From the NCBI GenBank assembly GCA_050010135.1, contig JBEKLP010000109.1, forward strand, positions 1-6,413: a stretch of DNA of 6,413 nucleotides, in the 5' to 3' direction. The notes beneath the pieces are model-generated. The model made no database searches. It saw only the letters and a program-made list of their open reading frames with translations, and had not been told where the DNA came from. Source of the stretch: FEN-1073 sp050010135. Lineage in GTDB: Bacteria; Chloroflexota; Anaerolineae; Anaerolineales; RBG-16-64-43. This document shows, piece after piece, positions 1 to 4,446 of this stretch. Numbering within the stretch: the first letter of the stretch is position 1; every line of letters starts with the position of its first letter. The position numbers were made by a program, and so were the translations under genes.

Positions 1-167
1 TGCATCCGTTCGTCGCCCAGAAACTCGCCTCGCAGGCGCGCAATTTCACCCTGCCCGCGCTTGAAAATATCTACCGCCGGTTGCGGGATATCGACGACGA
101 AGTAAAAAGCGGCCGAGTGGAATTGGATACCGCGATGGAATCGCTGGTGGCGCAGCTGGCGTCGTAA
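1..167 (+). CDS. holA: DNA polymerase III delta subunit, C-terminal end (partial)
   Basis: This is the last 54 residues of a gene entering from the left edge; the first complete codon is at position 3 and the TAA stop is at 165-167. The fragment begins HPFVAQKLASQARNF and continues ALENIYRRLRDID, then EVKSGR. This is the typical helical C-terminal region of the delta subunit: an HPF/V-x-x-KL segment followed by an 'IYRRL..ID..VKSG' helix. In the family, delta is the subunit of the clamp-loader complex that opens the beta sliding clamp, and this C-terminal domain forms the collar that holds the five clamp-loader subunits together. The AAA+-like and clamp-binding parts lie outside the window. 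It is the only + strand gene here and converges on the SDR gene. The identification comes from a short but characteristic tail; nothing looks degraded. Confidence 0.85.
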   Translation, partial: HPFVAQKLASQARNFTLPALENIYRRLRDIDDEVKSGRVELDTAMESLVAQLAS

Positions 168-377
168 GGGCCATGTTTAGCAGGACACTGAAAAACCCAC
201 ACGTTTGACATTGATCCGCTCCCTTCCCCCGGAGAGGACGAGGGCAGGCAGGCGGTCGCTCGCAATGACATCATGATCTATTTTCAACGGACCGTTTGAC
301 GGTAAACCTTGGAATCATCGTCACCAATAATTTACTTTAACTTTCGAGCAGCCATACCTTCGGATTTTGGTTTTCCG
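168..377. other. Convergent intergenic region, no gene
   Basis: This 210-bp stretch separates the holA stop (+) from the SDR stop (-). I see no ORF here with a ribosome-binding site or recognisable product. It contains a degenerate inverted repeat with GTCATTGCGAGC-like ends (206-270), a small perfect hairpin ACCGT-ttg-ACGGT (291-303), and then an AT-richer stretch up to about 345. No classical hairpin plus U-tract terminator is evident for either gene. The 291-303 hairpin is the only perfect stem and is short. Confidence 0.6.
206..270. repeat. Degenerate REP/MITE-like palindromic element (putative)
   Basis: TGACATTG at 206-213 and CAATGACA at 263-270 form imperfect terminal inverted repeats (7 of 8 pairs). 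Read on the - strand the right end is TGTCATTGCGAGCGACCGCC, which carries the GTCATTGCGAGC core often seen at the ends of short palindromic intergenic repeats in diverse bacterial genomes. The interior is GC-rich (cccccggagagg, gagggcaggcaggcgg). It sits between convergent genes, a usual place for such elements. Only one copy is in the window, so repeat status is inference from the motif. Confidence 0.35.
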
Positions 378-1088
378 TCACCAGGACATCCGTTTATGGT
401 CGTGGAATAAACCGCCGTGAGGCCCGCCCTCGGGCAATGTGGCCAGCCACACAATTCCTTCCGCGCCTTCTTCGATGGAACGAGTCGCACCTGGACCTCC
501 CATCTCGGTCTGTACCCAGCCCGGATGCACCGCATTGATCAGCACGTTCGTGCCTTTGACGCTGTCCGCCAACATCAGCGTCAGGCCGTTCAACGCGATT
601 TTGGACAATCGATACGCCGTCATATCGTCGACCATGCATTCGATCTGGCCGGCGTCCGATGAAACGTTGATCACGCGCCCGTAGTTGCGTTTTACCATCA
701 TGGGGATAAACATCTGGCACAACAATAACGCGCCATAGACATTGGTTTCCATCGTCGTGCGGTACGTTTCTACCGATGTCTGTAAAACCCGGCAGTTCCG
801 GTCGATCAGCACCGCCGCATTGTTCACCAATACATCCGCGGCTCCATAATCAGACATCACAAAATCATAGAGCCTCCGGATACTATCGGGATCCGTTACG
901 TCGAGTTGGTGAACTGCGAGATCACCGGCTATCTTTGCGCCGATTTCCCTTATTATTTCATCGACGGTCCGCTTTCCTTTGCCTTCATCGCGGCTGGTGC
1001 AAATGGTTCGATATCCCAGTTGAGCAAGCCGTTTGGCTACCCCGCGGCCGACGCCGCGATTCGCTCCGGTGACAATTGCAGTGCGCAT
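378..1088 (-). CDS. Short-chain dehydrogenase/reductase (carbonyl-reductase-like)
   Basis: A complete classical SDR of 236 residues, the family's usual size, expected to be a soluble NAD(P)(H)-dependent oxidoreductase with a Rossmann fold. Visible motifs: cofactor-binding TGANRGVGRG (7-16), the LDVTD adenine-pocket motif with Asp63, NNAA (89-92), Asn116 in ETNVYG, catalytic Ser144 in NVSSDAG, Tyr159 and Lys163 in YRLSK, and HPGWVQTEMGG (188-198). Arg11 in the glycine-rich loop and Arg33 in TSRDE favour NADP(H), as in carbonyl reductases. The C-terminus GGLFHDHKRMSW resembles the 'GGFFRDGKPIPW' end of carbonyl-reductase-like SDRs. The substrate cannot be told. The ATG at 1086-1088 is preferred over an in-frame TTG at 1098-1100, because that TTG overlaps the Shine-Dalgarno GGAG. 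The gene lies 157 bp downstream of the binding-protein gene on the same strand; co-transcription is possible but not shown. Confidence 0.92.
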   Translation of the reverse strand: MRTAIVTGANRGVGRGVAKRLAQLGYRTICTSRDEGKGKRTVDEIIREIGAKIAGDLAVHQLDVTDPDSIRRLYDFVMSDYGAADVLVNNAAVLIDRNCRVLQTSVETYRTTMETNVYGALLLCQMFIPMMVKRNYGRVINVSSDAGQIECMVDDMTAYRLSKIALNGLTLMLADSVKGTNVLINAVHPGWVQTEMGGPGATRSIEEGAEGIVWLATLPEGGPHGGLFHDHKRMSW

Positions 1089-1089
1089 C

Positions 1090-1146
1090 TCATTCTCCAA
1101 GGTGTTTCGATGTAATTCCCAGGGCTTCTTTTACCTGCCCCATCAT
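1090..1146 (-). CDS. Possible 18-residue small ORF immediately upstream of the SDR (doubtful)
   Basis: The ORF reads MMGQVKEALGITSKHLGE and stops with TGA at 1090-1092, one base before the SDR ATG. Its first ATG overlaps the stop of another tiny ORF (1143-1211) as ATGA. No good Shine-Dalgarno of its own is visible, so translation would depend on coupling to the ORF in front. I recognise no family. ORFs of this length occur easily by chance; it is listed because its two junctions are both coupling-like. Confidence 0.15.
   Translation of the reverse strand: MMGQVKEALGITSKHLGE
1095..1098 (-). promoter_or_regulatory. Ribosome-binding site deciding the SDR start
   Basis: On the - strand, GGAG is followed by six bases (AATGAG) and then the ATG at 1088. 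This is ideal spacing and fixes the start at MRTAIVTG rather than at the upstream TTG, which would add four residues and whose last base is part of this site. Confidence 0.8.
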
Positions 1147-1211
1147 TTATTGGCGGATCCGCAGGTCATCCGATCCGAAATATTTATTGTAGATATTATC
1201 CAAATGCTCAT
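1143..1211 (-). CDS. Possible 22-residue small ORF in the SDR leader (doubtful)
   Basis: On the - strand, an AAAGGGGG purine run five bases before an ATG (1209-1211) precedes a 22-codon frame starting MSIWIISTINIS and ending SANK, with TGA at 1143-1145. It begins 34 bases after the binding-protein stop. It is unlike any family I know, with no membrane segment and no run of a single amino acid that would suggest an attenuation leader. The G-rich site is also half of a small hairpin, so it may be structural and not a ribosome-binding site. Confidence 0.18.
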   Translation of the reverse strand: MSIWIISTINISDRMTCGSANK

Positions 1212-1234
1212 GGAAACCCCCTTTCCGCTAGCGG
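1212..1234. other. Small hairpin and 10-bp palindrome after the binding-protein gene
   Basis: GGAAA-CCCCC-TTTCC (1212-1226) is a perfect 5-bp stem with a 5-base loop. It overlaps the perfect palindrome CCGCTAGCGG (1225-1234). The pair lies 12 bp beyond the binding-protein stop on the - strand. There is no following U-tract, so it is a weak terminator candidate at best. It may instead stabilise the 3' end of the mRNA or act as an operator for the SDR. Just beyond it, 1181-1200 is AT-rich, with TACAAT (1186-1191) and GATAAT (1195-1200) on the - strand as possible -10 boxes but no acceptable -35 hexamer. Confidence 0.3.
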
Positions 1235-1245
1235 TTCACCATTCC

Positions 1246-2838
1246 CTATGGCAGCTTCGTCGGATCAATCGAGAGGTACCGCTCGATCGGGATAGCGATC
1301 GGCGTGCTGACGTAGCCTTGAATATACGGTTTGACCAGTGTGTAGGAAAGCGTGTTGGCGGTGAACAGGACCGGCGCGTCGCGGATGATGATATCCTCCG
1401 CCTGCTGATACATCGCGATCCGCTTCACCGCGTCCGGCTCGGTGCGGGCCGCCTCGAGGATCGAATCCAACTCGTAGTTCGAATACCCGCCTTCGTTGAA
1501 ATTCGACCCCGTATGGAAGAGAATATCGGCGAAGTTTTCCGGGTCCGGGTAATCGGCGCACCAGCCGCCGGACCACATCTGCCCACGGCGGCCCGCGCCG
1601 AGCTCGTCGAAAAATTTTTCCGGCTGCAGGTTCTCCACCCGGACCGTCACCCCCAGATATTTCTTCCACATCGCCGCCATCGCGGCGAGGTCCGGGCTGA
1701 CGTAGCTCCCGTAGCCCGCATCCGTGATCATCACCTCGGGGAAGTCCGCTCCGGCGTATTTGGATTCGGCCAACAGCGCCTTGGCACCTTCCGGATCGAA
1801 GGGCAGCCCTTGCAACCCTTCGCGCCTCCCCGGCAAGCCCGGCGGGTAGAGCCCGGCGGCGGGCAGCGCGCCCCCGCTGTACACCAGATCGATGAACAAT
1901 TGTCGGTCGAACGCCTCACTGAAGGCCTGGCGCACTTTCGGGTCGTCGAACGGCGGCAGGGTGTTGTCGAAGACCATATAGCCGGTGCACAAATCGACTC
2001 CCGTCGAGAGTTCCGCGTGCAGAACATTCGCCGGGTCGCTGACGCGCGCAGCGTCGGCGGTCGATACTCCGGCAATGTCGATGGAATCGGATTCGTACAG
2101 CCGGATCGGGACGCCGGTGTAGAGCTGCACATCCACGTAGCGGATTGCGGGCGCCCCCAGGTAGAAATCATCGTTGCGCGTGTACACCATCTCCTTCATG
2201 CTCGTCCAGCTGGTCAGCTTGTACGGCCCGGTTCCGTTCGGGTGCTTGTACCAATCCGCGCCGGATTCCACATTCGCCTTATCGACGATAAACGCCGTGG
2301 GATAGGTGAGCTTGGCGAGGAAGTAAGGCTTGGGTGCATCGATCGTCACTTCCAGCGTGTGGTCGTCGATGGCGCGCAAGCCGGAAATGTGATCGGCCTT
2401 CCCACCGTGCATTTCGTTCACGCCGACGATGTCGCCCAGGTAGGTAAGCACCGTGCCGGATTTCGTCGCCCGATTGGCCGCCCGCTCCCAGGAATAGATC
2501 ACGTCCTGCGCGGTCACCGCGCGCCCGTCGTGGAACTTGGCATTGGCCCGCAGCGTGAAAGTGAACACCGTGCCGTCCTTCACCTGCCAGCTCTCCACGA
2601 GGTCCGGCACCAGTTGCATTTGCGGATTGAACGAAAACAATCCGCTGTAGACCATCTTATCGCCCGAGCCGCGCGCTGTGGCCGGATCGTAATCCCGCGG
2701 GTCGTTGCTTTCGCCGCCAGTCAGATACAGCGTTTCGGCACGCGGGTAATTCTGGCGCACGGACGCGGGATTCCATGCAAACGCGGTCGCCAGGATCACC
2801 GCCGCGATAAGGAAGACCGTCCGCCCGCGCCGGATCAT
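1246..2838 (-). CDS. Peptide ABC transporter substrate-binding protein (SBP family 5, OppA/DppA-like)
   Basis: A complete 530-residue extracytoplasmic solute-binding protein of family 5, the normal length; relatives bind oligopeptides, dipeptides or nickel for an ABC importer. Visible features: a positively charged start MIRRGR, then a hydrophobic stretch (8-21) with a possible signal peptidase I site AFA (19-21); the signature region LVPDLVESW (76-84), FTFTLRANAKFHDGR (92-106) and VTAQDVIYSW (108-117); HPNGTGPYKL (199-208); KVRQAFSEAFDRQ (301-313); GGWCADYPDPENF (424-436) and a C-terminal helical region near 454-492. There is no lipobox cysteine near the N-terminus. The start at 2838 is preferred to one 21 codons upstream: it has GGAGG five bases before it, gives a signal peptide, and overlaps the upstream peptidase stop as ATGA. 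No permease or ATPase genes are in the window, so the ligand cannot be inferred beyond 'probably peptides'. Confidence 0.92.
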   Translation of the reverse strand: MIRRGRTVFLIAAVILATAFAWNPASVRQNYPRAETLYLTGGESNDPRDYDPATARGSGDKMVYSGLFSFNPQMQLVPDLVESWQVKDGTVFTFTLRANAKFHDGRAVTAQDVIYSWERAANRATKSGTVLTYLGDIVGVNEMHGGKADHISGLRAIDDHTLEVTIDAPKPYFLAKLTYPTAFIVDKANVESGADWYKHPNGTGPYKLTSWTSMKEMVYTRNDDFYLGAPAIRYVDVQLYTGVPIRLYESDSIDIAGVSTADAARVSDPANVLHAELSTGVDLCTGYMVFDNTLPPFDDPKVRQAFSEAFDRQLFIDLVYSGGALPAAGLYPPGLPGRREGLQGLPFDPEGAKALLAESKYAGADFPEVMITDAGYGSYVSPDLAAMAAMWKKYLGVTVRVENLQPEKFFDELGAGRRGQMWSGGWCADYPDPENFADILFHTGSNFNEGGYSNYELDSILEAARTEPDAVKRIAMYQQAEDIIIRDAPVLFTANTLSYTLVKPYIQGYVSTPIAIPIERYLSIDPTKLP

Positions 2839-4283
2839 TTTTTCCTCCGAGTGACGACGATAATCAAAACCACGCCTGCCGCCGCGATCAGCAGAATGCA
2901 CAGCAGCCAGGCGATAATGACCAGGATCATTTCATTCGATCCGATGGAACCGAAGCCGGAGGATTCGGTTGCCACTATCGCGGTGGTGGGAGTAGTCGTC
3001 GAGGTTGGCGTTACCGTGGGGGTAATAGCGCCGGCCGTCGGGCTTGCGGTGAGCGTGGGGGCCGGGTTGACCGAAAGCGGCTGGAACGTCGGAACGATGG
3101 TCGGCGTGGCGGTCGGCTGCAATTGCGAATCCGGAAGCGGTTGCGCTCCGACGGATTGTCTCCAGGCTCGATCCAGACCGTTGACGCCGAATCCATATAT
3201 CCCGTTCAGGGCATCGTCGATCGGCATCCCGCCGCTGAGCAAGGTAAGCAGCGAACGCATCTTCGATGCTCCCCCCGTCCGGATGAGGTAATCCACTACG
3301 CTGAAGGATTCCTCGTACGCCAGCTGCGCCTGGTTCGCATCCTCCGGGAAATTTCCTCCCAAGGATTGGAGCGGGAAGATTATATTCTGATGGATCGCGG
3401 CTTGCAGGTCGGATAATCCTGGCGCGCCCGGTCCGCCCTGGCTGACCATCGCCAGTCCTTCATTGAGCCAGGTGGGGATTTCCACCAGGCAGGAAAACGT
3501 GGAGTCGTCCACGACCGTGTGCATCAGTTCGTGGGCGATCGCGCCCATCCCCCATGACTCCTCCCCGACCGGAATTCCCAGGCTGATGATGTTGTACCCG
3601 CCGAAGGAAAGCCCGCCGGTCCAGCCCGGCTCGTACAAAACCGCCGCCCCCAATTCGTCATACGTGTTGTACAGGTAGATGTCGATCGTTCCCTGCGGTT
3701 GCAGGTCGATCAGATCGTGGATGTGCGTCAGCGCCTTGGTGGCGGTATCGTGCATCTGCTTTCCAAACGCCGCGTCGGTGCGGTACCAGTGGAGCGTCAC
3801 CCCTCCGCCCGTCAGGCTCTTCCAAGGATGCTGGGAATCCAGCCAGAGGGATTCTTTTTTGTCGATCAGCGTTTCTTTTCCGTCCGAATCGGTCACGCGC
3901 CACCGCCACCAGATGGTCGCGCCCGGCGGCTCGGAGCCGGATTGGTGCATGTCCCAGGTCCATTCGGCCGTCACGTCCTCTCCGGGGGAGAAATCCGGAA
4001 AGGCCTTCCCCACCACGTCACCGCAGGTGGTTTGGTTCGCCCCATACTCCAGCACGATTCGCTCGATGGTTGTGGAAGAATGGATCTTCAATTGAAACGT
4101 TAAGGTGTTTGGAAAATCCGCGGTGGATTGATTGTTCTGGACGGTGACATTCGCGACGGGTGCGGCCCGGACCGTAACGGGTGAAAGGCCCAGGCCAAAC
4201 AGAATAAAACCGCCGGCGGCAAGGGCTGCCAGCGAAACTTGCCGGTGGTTGATGATCCCCGCACTGCGGGCTGGAGCCGTCAT
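2835..4283 (-). CDS. Surface-anchored zinc metallopeptidase of the MA clan (peptidase MA-like domain)
   Basis: A 482-residue secreted protease. Order of parts: signal peptide (about 1-40; hydrophobic 16-34, probable cleavage VRA|AP); a beta-rich, probably Ig-like region (42-150, with WTWDMHQSG and WWRWRVTDSDG); the catalytic domain (about 160-380) with HELMH at 251-255 and the downstream glutamate E275 in TWLNEGLAMV, the gluzincin HExxH...E arrangement (His251, His255 and Glu275 as zinc ligands, Glu252 as base); a Thr/Pro-rich stalk (388-437, PTATPT, TPTVTPTSTTTPTT); a transmembrane helix (452-477); and a short basic tail RRKK. This predicts an outward-facing enzyme held by a C-terminal anchor. 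A TAG stop lies directly before the ATG, so no longer frame exists; the only upstream Shine-Dalgarno-like GGGAG is 14 bases away, so initiation may be weak. It is the first gene of a coupled pair with the binding protein. Substrate unknown. Confidence 0.88.
   Translation of the reverse strand: MTAPARSAGIINHRQVSLAALAAGGFILFGLGLSPVTVRAAPVANVTVQNNQSTADFPNTLTFQLKIHSSTTIERIVLEYGANQTTCGDVVGKAFPDFSPGEDVTAEWTWDMHQSGSEPPGATIWWRWRVTDSDGKETLIDKKESLWLDSQHPWKSLTGGGVTLHWYRTDAAFGKQMHDTATKALTHIHDLIDLQPQGTIDIYLYNTYDELGAAVLYEPGWTGGLSFGGYNIISLGIPVGEESWGMGAIAHELMHTVVDDSTFSCLVEIPTWLNEGLAMVSQGGPGAPGLSDLQAAIHQNIIFPLQSLGGNFPEDANQAQLAYEESFSVVDYLIRTGGASKMRSLLTLLSGGMPIDDALNGIYGFGVNGLDRAWRQSVGAQPLPDSQLQPTATPTIVPTFQPLSVNPAPTLTASPTAGAITPTVTPTSTTTPTTAIVATESSGFGSIGSNEMILVIIAWLLCILLIAAAGVVLIIVVTRRKK
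2844..2848 (-). promoter_or_regulatory. Ribosome-binding site of the binding protein, inside the peptidase gene
   Basis: On the - strand GGAGG is followed by AAAAA and the ATG at 2838. The same bases belong to the peptidase's last codons (CGG AGG AAA AAA TGA, encoding RRKK). With the ATGA stop/start overlap, this predicts coupled translation of the two proteins. Confidence 0.85.
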
Positions 4284-4305
4284 CTAGTCGGGATTTTCTC
4301 CCTAG
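4284..4305 (-). promoter_or_regulatory. Short hairpin in the peptidase leader covering the only SD-like site (putative)
   Basis: On the - strand GGGA (4302-4299) can pair with TCCC (4293-4290) around a GAAAA loop, extended by CTA/TAG outside a 3-base bulge. The only purine-rich site before the peptidase ATG, GGGAG (4302-4298), lies in this stem. The structure is small and its role is uncertain; it could lower translation or bring a distant site closer to the ATG. Confidence 0.25.
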
Positions 4306-4365
4306 GGAAAAAATAGGCGCAATCGTTCAAATTCACTCTGCGCGCCACAATTTGTTCCAGATTAC

Positions 4366-4436
4366 AAAAAAAGTCGAACCTCTCCCTGCGAGCCCGCCCC
4401 GCTTCGTGACGGCAGGCTCGCAAGGTCAGCTTTTTC
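4366..4436 (-). terminator. Probable rho-independent terminator of clpC (long inverted repeat)
   Basis: Between clpC and the peptidase gene, 4387-4398 and 4411-4422 form a 12-bp stem on the - strand (TGCGAGCCTGCC with GGCGGGCTCGCA, one G-T wobble) around a 12-base loop. Outer arms continue after small internal loops: CCT with AGG, then AAAAAG with CTTTTT, ending in a run of seven T on the - strand (4366-4372). The structure starts about 10 bp after the clpC stop and has the A-tract/hairpin/T-tract form of an intrinsic terminator, although the T run is separated from the GC core by about 14 bases. On the + strand a TTTTT run also follows, but no + strand gene needs it. Confidence 0.6.
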
Positions 4437-4446
4437 CGTAGCTCTT

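Noticed and set aside
332..535. 67-codon open frame on the - strand across the SDR end
   Set aside because: It overlaps the SDR coding region in another frame and has no motif.
1089..1100. TTG start extending the SDR by four residues
   Set aside because: The TTG overlaps the GGAG ribosome-binding site that is ideally spaced from the ATG at 1088, and SDR proteins normally begin a few residues before the TGxxxGxG motif.
1154..1177. Inverted repeat CGGATC / GATCCG with a 12-base loop in the SDR leader
   Set aside because: A 6-bp stem with a 12-base loop is expected by chance at this base composition, and no motif supports a regulator site or riboswitch.
1186..1200. Promoter for the SDR gene with TACAAT or GATAAT as -10
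   Set aside because: Neither has a recognisable -35 hexamer at 16-18 bp, so I note it only as an AT-rich patch.
2839..2901. Upstream start extending the binding protein by 21 residues
   Set aside because: The extension lies in the peptidase's membrane-helix codons, lacks a good ribosome-binding site, and would bury the signal peptide.
3001..3120. Tandem repeat in the GC-rich stretch of the peptidase gene
   Set aside because: The repetitiveness reflects Thr/Pro codons of the stalk; there is no exact nucleotide period that would indicate a minisatellite.
1033..3291. 752-codon open frame on the + strand
   Set aside because: It runs antisense through the binding protein and peptidase genes, both of which have clear domains and ribosome-binding sites. 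Its product is Arg/His/Val-rich with no recognisable motif, as expected from the opposite strand of GC-rich genes.
4306..4365. Promoter for the peptidase gene
   Set aside because: TATTTT is present on the - strand, but no -35-like sequence lies at a suitable distance.
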